Shown here: positions 1 through 5,061 of the stretch, piece by piece
How the letters are laid out: each line of letters starts with the position of its first letter
Numbering within the stretch: position 1 is the first letter of the stretch
Assembly (NCBI GenBank): GCA_025966295.1
Contig: JAOPVD010000211.1
Span: forward strand, 1 to 5,061
Reading direction: 5' to 3'
Length of the DNA: 5,061 bases
From: Frankiales bacterium
Lineage (GTDB): Bacteria; Actinomycetota; Actinomycetes; Mycobacteriales; SCTD01
Translations under genes and position numbers: made by a program
Notes under the pieces: model-generated
Database searches by the model: none
What the model was told of the DNA's origin: nothing
What the model saw: the letters and a program-made list of their open reading frames with translations, nothing else

Positions 1-129
1 GTCGAGGGACTTGTAGCCCTCAGTCGCAATCGCGCTGAAGTGGCAGAAGACGTCGGCGCCGCCGCCGTCCTGGGCGATGAACCCGAAGCCCTTCTCCGCG
101 TTGAACCACTTCACTGTGCCTTCGGCCAT
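1..129 (-). CDS. Cold-shock domain protein (CspA family), C-terminus cut by window edge
   Basis: Single-strand nucleic-acid-binding OB-fold protein of the CspA family, which typically acts as an RNA chaperone in the cytoplasm. The visible 43 residues begin MAEGTVKWFNAEKGFGFI, the canonical start of the fold. RNP1 (KGFGFI) lies at about residues 13-18. RNP2 is at about residues 27-31 and reads VFCHF, where the usual form is VFVHF, so a Cys replaces a core Val. The family is normally about 65-70 residues, so roughly the last 24 lie beyond the left edge. The ATG is supported by the family N-terminus and by an AAGGGA ribosome-binding site 5 nt upstream. The gene follows tldE in the same direction after a 208-bp gap containing a hairpin, so it probably has its own promoter, although none stands out. 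Family assignment is near certain; which paralogue it is cannot be told. Confidence 0.96.
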   Translation of the reverse strand, partial: MAEGTVKWFNAEKGFGFIAQDGGGADVFCHFSAIATEGYKSLD

Positions 130-134
130 GACGA

Positions 135-140
135 TCCCTT
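135..140 (-). promoter_or_regulatory. Ribosome-binding site of the cold-shock gene
   Basis: On the minus strand AAGGGA lies 5 nt before the ATG at 129, within an A-rich patch (AGAAAAGGGA) that stands out from its GC-rich surroundings. It fixes the start of the cold-shock gene. Confidence 0.6.
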
Positions 141-151
141 TTCTGGTGTAC

Positions 152-179
152 GCGGGCTGCGTGTGCCGCCTGCGGGCTG
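152..179. repeat. Short direct repeat GCGGGCTG x2 in the cold-shock leader
   Basis: GCGGGCTG occurs at 152-159 and again at 172-179, exactly 20 bp apart start to start, just upstream of the cold-shock gene. The spacing of about two helical turns would suit a protein-binding pair. An 8-mer in GC-rich DNA can also recur by chance, so the function is unknown. Confidence 0.3.
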
Positions 180-211
180 ATGCGATACCGCCGACGGCCC
201 CACCAGAGCGG

Positions 212-242
212 GGACGCCTGCGACACATGTCCGCAGACGTCC
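212..242 (-). terminator. Strong hairpin between tldE and the cold-shock gene; candidate terminator or leader structure
   Basis: Two 11-nt arms (plus strand 212-222 and 232-242) flank a 9-nt loop. In the leftward transcript the arms read GGACGTCTGCG and CGCAGGCGTCC and pair along their whole length with one G-U wobble. In a rightward transcript the same position would be a C-A mismatch, so the structure favours the leftward RNA. It begins 95 nt past the tldE stop and ends 82 nt before the cold-shock start. No U-tract follows, which is common for terminators in GC-rich actinomycetes. It could instead be a structured 5' leader of the cold-shock mRNA, which many csp genes have. Confidence 0.4.
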
Positions 243-337
243 GAAAACGAGCGAGCAAGGCAACGAGCCAACGTCAGCGTAGGCCCCAGAGCGCCCGTGT
301 GGGGGATTCCGGCCCGATGAGTTCTCGCGGGCGTGTT

Positions 338-1690
338 TCAGCTGGCCTGGCTGACGCTCGACATGTTGAAGTCGGGCACCCGTAGCGCCGGCATCCGGGC
401 CCAGGTGAAGTAGTCGCTCCACTCCCGCGGCAGCGTCGGCACGGAGGCGCCCACCTCGGTGATCCGGCCCAGCAGGTCGACCGGGCTCTCGTTCCAGCGG
501 AAGTTGTTCACCGCGCCGACGACCTCGCCGCCCTCCACCAGGTACACCCCGTCCCGGGTCAGGCCGGTGAGCAGCAGGGTCTGCGGGTCCACGACCCGGA
601 TGTACCAGAGGCAGGTGAGCAGCAGCCCGCGCTCGGTCGAGGCCACCAGCTCGTCGGTCGTCGCGCCGCCCGCGCCCTCGACGATGAGGTTGTCCACGTA
701 CGGCGTCACCGGCGAGCCGGTGGTCCGCGCTGACGCGCGGGTCTGGACCAGCGCCTCCAGCCGGCCGTCCCGGACCCAGTCGGTGGCCGGCAGGTCGAGG
801 CCGTTGTCGAAGACGCTCGTCATCGACGAGGAGCTGCTGGCGACCACGAACGGCCGGACCGCCAGGGCGGGGTCGTGCGGGTCGCTGCGGACGGTGAAGC
901 CCTCCGGCGCCAGCACCTCGCCCACCCGGGTGCCGCCGCCGGGCTTGCTGAAGACCGTCCGCCCCTCGGCGGCGTCCCGGCCCGAGCTGGTCCAGTGCGT
1001 GTAGACCAGCAGGTCGGCGACCGCGCTCGGCGGCAGGATCGTCTCGTAGCGCCCGGCCGGCACCTCGACGTACCGCGAGGCCCAGGACAGCCGGCGCCGC
1101 AGCTGCGCGTCCAGGCCGGGTACGGCGAGGTCGGACCAGTCACGGGTGTGCTGGCCGACCCAGGACGAGCCGCCCCGGCGGTCGTTCTTCGCCGTCATCT
1201 CGACGTAGCCGTGCGGCTGCACGTGCCGCCGGCGCAGGCCGGTGGACGACCCGAGCCAGGTCGTCGTCTGGTCGTGCGTCGCGTACCCGTAGTGCTGCAG
1301 GCCGTCGGCCCGGCCGGAGGCGAACGACGCACCGAGATCGGTGGCCAGCGTGGCGAAGACGGACGTCGTCGTGACCTCGGCCGGCTGGCTCCAGTCGGCG
1401 TCCTGGCCACCCTCGACGAGCGGGCCGTAGTCCTCGGCGGGTCCGGCCTCGCGGGCGGCCTGCTCGGAGGCCCGCACCAGCCCCGCCAGGTCGTCGAGGA
1501 CCGACGCGCCGCGCACCCCGACCGACTCGCCGATCACCGAGATGACGACCAGATGCCGCTCGCGCCGCGAGCCGTTGGTGGTGAGGGTGCTGTTGGCCCA
1601 CCGCAGGTTGACGGTGCTGCTCTCCTGCAGCACCACGACGCAGCCGTCGGCCTGCGACAGCGCCAGGGCCTTTTCGACGATCTCGCTCAT
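338..1690 (-). CDS. tldE: TldE/PmbA, non-catalytic partner of the TldD metalloprotease
   Basis: This 450-residue protein matches the usual TldE/PmbA length of about 450. In studied bacteria TldE forms a heteromer with TldD that cleaves peptides in the cytoplasm, including leader peptides of some modified peptides. TldE does not supply the metal site. Consistent with this, the stretch at about residues 214-233 (RYETILPPSAVADLLVYTHW), which aligns with the TldD active-site helix, contains no HExxxH motif. The C-terminal part (about 330-450) has the conserved family beta region, including VDNLIVEGA and the ending MPALRVPDFNMSS. A run of five serines (about 285-289) precedes MTSVFDNG. The ATG overlaps the tldD stop (ATGA, 1687-1690), and GGGAGG lies 7 nt upstream, so translation is likely coupled to tldD. 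It is the last gene of the apparent operon. The partner role is inferred from family knowledge and adjacency. Confidence 0.93.
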   Translation of the reverse strand: MSEIVEKALALSQADGCVVVLQESSTVNLRWANSTLTTNGSRRERHLVVISVIGESVGVRGASVLDDLAGLVRASEQAAREAGPAEDYGPLVEGGQDADWSQPAEVTTTSVFATLATDLGASFASGRADGLQHYGYATHDQTTTWLGSSTGLRRRHVQPHGYVEMTAKNDRRGGSSWVGQHTRDWSDLAVPGLDAQLRRRLSWASRYVEVPAGRYETILPPSAVADLLVYTHWTSSGRDAAEGRTVFSKPGGGTRVGEVLAPEGFTVRSDPHDPALAVRPFVVASSSSSMTSVFDNGLDLPATDWVRDGRLEALVQTRASARTTGSPVTPYVDNLIVEGAGGATTDELVASTERGLLLTCLWYIRVVDPQTLLLTGLTRDGVYLVEGGEVVGAVNNFRWNESPVDLLGRITEVGASVPTLPREWSDYFTWARMPALRVPDFNMSSVSQAS

Positions 1691-3201
1691 CGCCCGGCCT
1701 CCCGGACGGTGTTGAGGATGCTGACGCCGCGAAACAGCGCCGACGGGCAGCCGTGCGACACCGCCGCGGTCTGCGACGGCTGGGCCTTGCCGCAGTTGAA
1801 CGCGCCGCCGAGCACGTAGGTCTGCGGCCCGCCGATCGCCTCCATCGAGCCCCAGAACTCGGTGGTGGTCGCCTGGTAGGCGACGTCCCGGAGCTGGCCG
1901 ACCAGCCGGCCGGCGCGGATCTCATAGAAGCGCTGGCCGGTGAACTGGAAGTTGTAGCGCTGCATGTCGATCGACCAGCTCTTGTCCCCGACCACGTAGA
2001 TCCCGCGCTCCACCCCGGCGATCAGCTCCGCCGTGGACGGCCCGCCGGCCAGCGGCTGCAGGGACACGTTGGGCATCCGCTGCACCGGCACCCGGTGCGG
2101 GCCGTCGGCAAAGGCGCAGCCGTTGGACCGCGAGACGCCGAGCAGGGCGGCGTTCTGCCGCGCCATCCGGCGGTCCAGCTGGTAGCCGACGAGGACGCCG
2201 TCCCGGACCAGGTCCCACTGCTGGGCCGCGACCCCCTCGTCGTCCCAGCCGACGGTGGACAGCCCGTGCGGGGTGTGCCGGTCACCGGTGACGTGCATCA
2301 GCGCGGAGCCGTAGCGCAGCGAGCCGAGCTGGTCCGGGGTGGCGAACGAGGTGCCGGCGTACGCGGCCTCGTAGCCGAGGGCGCGGTCGAGCTCGGTGGC
2401 GTGGCCGACCGACTCGTGCAGGGTGAGCCAGAGGTTCGAGGGGTCGATGACGAGGTCGTACCGGCCCGGCTCCACGCTGCTGGCCTTGGCCTTCTCCACC
2501 AGCCGGTCCGGCAGCTGGCCCAGGTCGTCGTCCCAGTCCCAGCCGCCGGTGAGGTACTCCCAGCCGCGGCCGGCCGGGGGAGCGGTGGTGCGCATCGTCT
2601 CGAAGCCGCCGCCGGGGTCGACCCGGGTGCCGGTGATCTGCGGCTGCAGCCGCACCCGCTGCTGGGTGGTGGTGGTGCCGGCCGTGTCGGCGTAGAACTT
2701 GCCCTCCAGCGCCTGCTGCAGCGACACGTCGACGTGGTCGACCTGGTCGTGCGCGAGCAGCCGGCGGCTCCACTGCTCGAACAGCGCCACCTTCTCGGCG
2801 GTGCCCACCGCGAACGGGTCGATGTCGTAGGCGGAGACCCAGGTGCCGTCGGCGTACACCGGCTCGTCGGCCAGCTCCACCGGCTGGGAGTTCAACGGCC
2901 GGGCCGTCTTCGCGACCGCCACCGCCTCGCGGGCCAGCCGGGCCGCCTCGTCGACGGTGACGTCGGCGCTGCTGGCGAACCCCCAGGTGCCGTCGTGCAC
3001 GACGCGTACGGCGATGCCGACGGTGACGTCGTCCGACAGGCTCTGCAGCCGGGCGTCGCGCAGCGACAGGTCCTGGTGGCGCAGCCGTTCGACCCGCAGG
3101 TCGGCGTGCGTCGCCCCGGCGTCGCGGGCCGCCTGCAGCGCGGCGTCGGCGGCGGCGCGCAGCGGGAGGGCGAGGAAGGCGGGGTCGACCGGGTGGCTCA
3201 C
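1687..3201 (-). CDS. tldD: TldD, catalytic subunit of the TldD/TldE zinc metalloprotease
   Basis: This 504-residue peptidase of the TldD/PmbA family is probably cytoplasmic, with no signal peptide or membrane segment seen. The N-terminal domain (about 15-120) has the family pattern ADLRVERLRHQDLSLRDARLQ. The catalytic motif HESVGHATELD sits at 262-272 and provides the HExxxH metal site (H262, E263, H267). A C-terminal CGK (C470) matches the conserved Cys that completes the metal site in characterised TldD. The tail after CGK, AQPSQTAAVSHGC onward, keeps an additional His and Cys (H483, C485) and differs from the E. coli-type ending GVGQPTL, as I recall it. The protein is slightly longer than the E. 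coli enzyme (about 480). The start is GTG at 3201, supported by AGGG 7 nt upstream. The gene begins 16 bp after the diiron oxygenase stop and overlaps tldE by 4 bp, so the three form one apparent operon. All expected catalytic residues are present, so it should be active; the substrate is unknown. Confidence 0.95.
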   Translation of the reverse strand: MSHPVDPAFLALPLRAAADAALQAARDAGATHADLRVERLRHQDLSLRDARLQSLSDDVTVGIAVRVVHDGTWGFASSADVTVDEAARLAREAVAVAKTARPLNSQPVELADEPVYADGTWVSAYDIDPFAVGTAEKVALFEQWSRRLLAHDQVDHVDVSLQQALEGKFYADTAGTTTTQQRVRLQPQITGTRVDPGGGFETMRTTAPPAGRGWEYLTGGWDWDDDLGQLPDRLVEKAKASSVEPGRYDLVIDPSNLWLTLHESVGHATELDRALGYEAAYAGTSFATPDQLGSLRYGSALMHVTGDRHTPHGLSTVGWDDEGVAAQQWDLVRDGVLVGYQLDRRMARQNAALLGVSRSNGCAFADGPHRVPVQRMPNVSLQPLAGGPSTAELIAGVERGIYVVGDKSWSIDMQRYNFQFTGQRFYEIRAGRLVGQLRDVAYQATTTEFWGSMEAIGGPQTYVLGGAFNCGKAQPSQTAAVSHGCPSALFRGVSILNTVREAGR

Positions 3202-3205
3202 GCGG

Positions 3206-3212
3206 CCACCCT
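3206..3212 (-). promoter_or_regulatory. Ribosome-binding site of tldD
   Basis: AGGGTGG on the minus strand lies inside the 16-bp gap between the oxygenase stop and the tldD GTG. Its AGGG core is 7 nt from the start codon. It supports the GTG at 3201 and leaves no room for a separate promoter, which favours co-transcription. Confidence 0.55.
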
Positions 3213-3217
3213 AGGGC

Positions 3218-4108
3218 TCAGGCCAGCAGACCGGCGTGCCGCCACAGCTGGGTCGTCGGCCCCCCGATGATGCCGGCCTCGCGGAGGAAGCCGGTGACCC
3301 GCTCGGCCATCCACAGCCGGCTCTCGCGGTGCTGCGGGTTGTGCCGGGCCTCGTGCACCGCCCGGTCGCGGTCCAGGCCGACCGCGGTGTAGACGGCCGG
3401 GTCCAGGAAGGACTCCACCACGCAGATCGAGGTGATCGCGGTCAGGGTGCGGTGCCACTCCAGCTGTGGGCGCGACAGCCGCGGGACCTGGCGCTCGACC
3501 GCGGTGCGGGCATAGGCGACGTGCCGCGCCTCCTCGGTGACGTGGACGCGGGCGACCTGCTGCGCCAACGGCAGCATCCCGGCGGTCTGCATGAGCTCGC
3601 GCTGCAGCCGGTCGAGCGTCTCCTCGGCGACGAGCACGCTGGCGAACAGCGCGGGTCCGGCGGCGGTGGTCTTGAACAGCCGGCCGAGCTGGTGGATCGC
3701 CTTGCTCGGCCGGTACCGGGCGCCGGGGGCGAGCGCGTCGGCGGCCCGGGCGAACATCACCGAGTGCCGGGTCTCGTCGCCGATCTCGGTGAGGGCGTAC
3801 TGCACGTGTCGGGTGTGCGGGTCCTGGTCGTAGGCGTACCGCAGCAGCGCCTGCATCAAGATCAGCTCGAACCACAGGCCGACGCTGGAGATGCTCGCGA
3901 ACTCGTGCCAGGACAGCCGGACCCGCTGCTGCTCGGTCATCTCGGCCCACAGCCGGGTGCCGTACAGCGACACCCGGTGCTCGGGGACGGCCGGCAGCGC
4001 GGGGTCGAGGGCGGCGTCCCAGTCGATCTCGGTCCGGGGGTCGCAGGAGCGGGCCGCGCTCGCGCGCAGCAGCCGGCTCGCGACCGTCTCGCGGTCCTGG
4101 ATCGGCAC
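3218..4108 (-). CDS. AurF-type diiron oxygenase (p-aminobenzoate N-oxygenase-like)
   Basis: A 296-residue all-helical, ferritin-like protein carrying the AurF diiron pattern. Likely iron ligands are E81 (in WFELILMQ, with E69 an alternative), E112 and H115 (DETRH), E162 or E163 (AEETLD), and H189, E193 and H196 (HVTEEARH). The H-x3-E-x2-H spacing of the last group and the ExxH of the second match AurF, in which seven ligands including an extra His bind two irons. AurF oxidises arylamines to nitro compounds. Many actinobacterial relatives have unknown substrates, so N-oxygenation is only a possibility here. No signal peptide or membrane segment is seen. The start is GTG at 4108 with GGAGGA 3 nt upstream; a slightly later start cannot be excluded. 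It is first in the apparent operon with tldD and tldE, and divergent from a TetR regulator that probably controls it. Family assignment is strong; the reaction is uncertain. Confidence 0.88.
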   Translation of the reverse strand: MPIQDRETVASRLLRASAARSCDPRTEIDWDAALDPALPAVPEHRVSLYGTRLWAEMTEQQRVRLSWHEFASISSVGLWFELILMQALLRYAYDQDPHTRHVQYALTEIGDETRHSVMFARAADALAPGARYRPSKAIHQLGRLFKTTAAGPALFASVLVAEETLDRLQRELMQTAGMLPLAQQVARVHVTEEARHVAYARTAVERQVPRLSRPQLEWHRTLTAITSICVVESFLDPAVYTAVGLDRDRAVHEARHNPQHRESRLWMAERVTGFLREAGIIGGPTTQLWRHAGLLA

Positions 4109-4111
4109 GTG

Positions 4112-4117
4112 TCCTCC
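4112..4117 (-). promoter_or_regulatory. Ribosome-binding site of the diiron oxygenase gene
   Basis: GGAGGA on the minus strand is a near-perfect Shine-Dalgarno core. Only 3 nt separate it from the GTG at 4108 (4 nt from GGAGG), which is tighter than usual. It supports this GTG as the start. Confidence 0.6.
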
Positions 4118-4130
4118 ACCAGTAGGTGGG

Positions 4131-4153
4131 ACGAAGCGTAACGGTTACTTCGT
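4131..4153. promoter_or_regulatory. Inverted repeat in the divergent promoter region; candidate TetR operator
   Basis: The core GTAAC-G-GTTAC (4138-4148) is an 11-bp palindrome around a central G. Outer arms ACGAA (4131-4135) and TTCGT (4149-4153) extend it, with two unpaired bases (GC, 4136-4137) on the left side. The total of 23 bp is of the size bound by TetR-family dimers. It lies in the 78-bp gap between the divergent oxygenase and regulator genes, the usual place for a shared operator. It would overlap the weak -10 proposed for the oxygenase and the -35 area of the regulator. Binding is inferred from position and symmetry. Confidence 0.5.
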
Positions 4154-4163
4154 GTCCGGTACA
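4135..4163 (-). promoter_or_regulatory. Weak candidate promoter of the oxygenase-tldD-tldE operon
   Basis: On the minus strand TGTACC (4163-4158) and TACGCT (4140-4135) are separated by 17 bp. The -10-like box fits TAnnnT, while the -35-like box is poor. Transcription would start near 4128, giving a leader of about 20 nt that includes the ribosome-binding site. The palindrome at 4131-4153 would sit between the -35 box and the start, a classic repression position. Confidence 0.3.
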
Positions 4164-4178
4164 CACCTGTGCCTAGGC
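4154..4178 (+). repeat. Copy 1 of the GTCCGGTAC...TAGGC element, upstream of the regulator
   Basis: GTCCGGTAC (4154-4162) is followed by ACACCTGTGCC and TAGGC (4174-4178). The same arrangement recurs at 4816-4838. The first part also lies in a near-palindrome of GTGT and ACAC arms (4152-4164, centre 4158). TAGGCT overlaps the likely -10 box of the regulator. It may be a promoter class signature or an operator half. Confidence 0.45.
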
Positions 4179-4179
4179 T
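4174..4179 (+). promoter_or_regulatory. Probable -10 box of the TetR gene, leaderless arrangement
   Basis: TAGGCT fits TAnnnT and ends 7 nt before the ATG at 4187, so transcription would begin at or next to the start codon. No Shine-Dalgarno sequence precedes that ATG. Both facts point to a leaderless mRNA, which is common in actinomycetes. No convincing -35 box is visible (TTCGTG at 4149-4154 is weak). Confidence 0.45.
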
Positions 4180-4186
4180 GCGGGCC

Positions 4187-4816
4187 ATGACGGACGGGCG
4201 CACGACCCGGTGGGCGGGCCACCGCGAGCAGCGCCGGCGCGCCTTCGTCGAGGCGGCGCTCGCCGTCATCGCCCGCGAGGGCCCGACGGCCACCGTCGAC
4301 CAGATCAGCGCCGAGCTGGCCGTCACCCGCCAGGCGCTGTACCGGCAGTTCGACGACCGGGCCGACCTGGACCGGGCGATCGCGCAGGCGGCGGCCGACC
4401 AGCTGGTCACCGCGTTGCTGCCGCACCTGGACCTGACCGGAGACGTCGCGGCCAGCGTGCGGTCGGCCCTGGACGCCTACCTCGACCACGTGCAGACGCA
4501 CCTGCACCTGTACCGCTTCGTCCGCTCCCACGAGGCCGACCCGGGGGACAGCGCGGTGCGCCGGGTGAAGGACACCGTCGGCTCGCGGGTGGCCGCGCTC
4601 GCCCGGGACTACCTGGTGACGACCGGCGCGGCGCCGGTCGAGCTGGCGGACAGCTTCGCGACCGGCGTCGTCGGGATGGCCGACGCCGTCATCGGCCGCT
4701 GGCTGGACGAGCCGGGGGCGCTGGCGCGCGCCGACCTGGTCGACCACCTCGTGCTGATGGTGACCGGGACCGTGTCGGCGGCCCTGGCGGCGCGCTCACC
4801 GAGTCCGATTGTCTAG
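4187..4816 (+). CDS. TetR/AcrR-family transcriptional regulator
   Basis: A 209-residue, all-helical regulator of typical TetR length. The N-terminal DNA-binding domain spans about residues 15-62. Its helix-turn-helix runs TVDQISAELAVTRQALYRQF (36-55), ending in the family-typical LYRQF followed by a D-rich link and an L (DDRADL). The remainder (about 65-209) is the ligand-binding and dimerisation domain, which is too variable to name a ligand. I chose ATG 4187 over an in-frame GTG at 4169. The ATG gives the usual spacing to the helix-turn-helix and has a -10 box 7 nt upstream, whereas the GTG would place the -10 box inside the gene. It is divergent from the diiron oxygenase gene across 78 bp with an inverted repeat, so it probably represses that operon and itself. 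Family certain; target and ligand inferred or unknown. Confidence 0.93.
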   Translation: MTDGRTTRWAGHREQRRRAFVEAALAVIAREGPTATVDQISAELAVTRQALYRQFDDRADLDRAIAQAAADQLVTALLPHLDLTGDVAASVRSALDAYLDHVQTHLHLYRFVRSHEADPGDSAVRRVKDTVGSRVAALARDYLVTTGAAPVELADSFATGVVGMADAVIGRWLDEPGALARADLVDHLVLMVTGTVSAALAARSPSPIV

Positions 4817-4838
4817 TCCGGTACGCGCCCGTGTAGGC
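4816..4838 (+). repeat. Copy 2 of the GTCCGGTAC...TAGGC element, just after the regulator
   Basis: GTCCGGTAC (4816-4824) starts on the last base of the tetR stop codon and is followed by GCGCCCGTG and TAGGC (4834-4838). Against copy 1 it matches 20 of 23 aligned bases, with three transitions and a 2-nt gap. It precedes the GAF-type gene, with 62 nt between TAGGC and that ATG, so it may be part of that gene's promoter or a second operator. Confidence 0.45.
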
Positions 4839-4884
4839 ACTTAGGACGGTTCTCGTGCGCAACGGGCAAGAAAGGCGGTGCGCC
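4827..4884 (+). other. Potential RNA structure in the leader between the regulator and the GAF-type gene
   Basis: GCCCGT (4827-4832) can pair with ACGGGC (4862-4867), enclosing an inner GCAC (4837-4840) with GTGC (4855-4858). A small GGCG-GTG-CGCC hairpin (4874-4884) follows. The stems are short and no U-tract follows. It could act as a weak terminator of tetR or a leader structure, and I match it to no known riboswitch class. Confidence 0.25.
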
Positions 4885-4900
4885 GGACGATGTACCACCC

Positions 4901-5061
4901 ATGGCGTCGTCGGAGCTCGAGCAGTTCGCCCGCGCCCGTCCGGCCAACCAGGCTCCGCTGCTGCCCCTCGACCTGACCGAGACGCTGCAGCTCGTTGCCG
5001 ACACGATCGTCGGGTCCCTCGGCTTCGAGGTGGCCGTCATCAACCTGGTCGACGACGTCGA
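4901..5061 (+). CDS. N-terminus of a probable GAF-domain protein, cut by the right edge
   Basis: Fifty-three codons are visible and open to the window end. After a polar start (MASSELEQFARARPANQAP) comes LDLTETLQLVADTIVGSLGF and then EVAVINLVDDV. This is the helix plus first beta strand typical of the start of a GAF domain, the small-molecule sensing fold found in histidine kinases, cyclic-di-GMP enzymes and PP2C phosphatases. The output domain is out of view, so the class cannot be named. ATG 4901 is the only ATG, GTG or TTG in this frame after the tetR stop, and it lacks a close Shine-Dalgarno (GGA lies 13 nt away; AAAGGCGG at 4871-4878 is further). The frame happens to be the same as tetR, with 28 sense codons between the tetR TAG and this ATG. 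It is co-directional with tetR and may be linked by the repeated upstream element. Confidence 0.65.
   Translation, partial: MASSELEQFARARPANQAPLLPLDLTETLQLVADTIVGSLGFEVAVINLVDDV

Noticed and set aside
284..304. CCCCA...TGGGG hairpin as terminator for tldE
   Set aside because: The stem is only 5 bp with an 11-nt loop and no U-tract; the hairpin at 212-242 is much stronger.
130..337. Small precursor-peptide gene that TldD/TldE could process
   Set aside because: Open frames here are shadows without a ribosome-binding site or a recognisable leader/core pattern, so no precursor can be supported.
875..1819. Rightward open frame of 314 codons opposite tldE
   Set aside because: Same shadow signature; tldE in the other strand explains the coding bias.
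1753..3270. Long rightward open frame of 505 codons opposite tldD
   Set aside because: It is antisense to a clearly conserved TldD with an intact HExxxH motif. The translation is a low-complexity Arg/Gly/Val/Ala-rich product typical of GC-rich shadow frames.
3198..4166. Leftward open frame of 322 codons over the oxygenase gene
   Set aside because: Its translation is Arg/Pro/Ala-rich with no motif, while the overlapping frame carries the complete diiron ligand set.
4839..4900. Possible cyclic-di-nucleotide riboswitch before the GAF-type gene
   Set aside because: Fragments such as GGGCAAG look suggestive, but the conserved core order of the known c-di-GMP and c-di-AMP classes is not present.
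4814..4901. Read-through fusion of tetR with the in-frame GAF-type ORF
   Set aside because: The two share a frame with no stop between, but 28 open codons are unremarkable in DNA this GC-rich. TetR ends at a normal family length and no read-through context is evident.
4890..4976. Short 28-codon frame starting at ATG 4890 overlapping the GAF-type gene
   Set aside because: The product is Ser/Arg/Pro-rich with no recognisable pattern, whereas the 4901 frame reads as a GAF-domain start. It could be an upstream ORF but nothing supports it.

Overview
The window comes from a very GC-rich chromosome with GC-biased third codon positions, two GTG starts and actinobacterial-type proteins. It is most likely a high-GC actinomycete. 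The flavour of the TetR, TldD and GAF proteins suggests Geodermatophilaceae or a relative, but that placement is inference. No transposase, integrase, tRNA, rRNA, CRISPR array or phage gene is visible, and base and codon use look uniform across the genes.

Layout: at the left edge a cold-shock domain protein runs leftward and is cut by the window (1-129, -). A 208-bp non-coding gap (130-337) holds a strong hairpin (212-242) that pairs better in the leftward transcript. Next comes a tight leftward cluster, in transcription order: an AurF-type diiron oxygenase (3218-4108), tldD (1687-3201) and tldE (338-1690). The gaps are +16 bp and a 4-bp ATGA overlap, so the three are probably one operon. A 78-bp divergent promoter region (4109-4186) follows. 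It contains an inverted repeat suited to a TetR operator. Then a rightward TetR-family regulator (4187-4816), a short leader, and the N-terminus of a rightward protein that appears to enter a GAF domain (4901 to the window edge).

How the genes may work together: TldD and TldE are known to form a heteromeric zinc metalloprotease in which TldD carries the active site. All three metal-ligand positions are visible in this TldD, and TldE lacks them. The diiron oxygenase keeps the seven-ligand pattern of the AurF family. A repressor divergent to the oxygenase suggests ligand-controlled expression of oxygenase plus TldDE. No precursor peptide or other RiPP enzyme is visible, so joining the oxygenase and protease into one pathway is a hypothesis only.

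The most interesting non-coding signal is a GTCCGGTAC...TAGGC element found twice, once in front of the tetR gene and once starting at the last base of its stop codon. The copies match at 20 of 23 aligned bases, with a 2-base gap. It may be a shared promoter or operator linking tetR with the downstream GAF gene.
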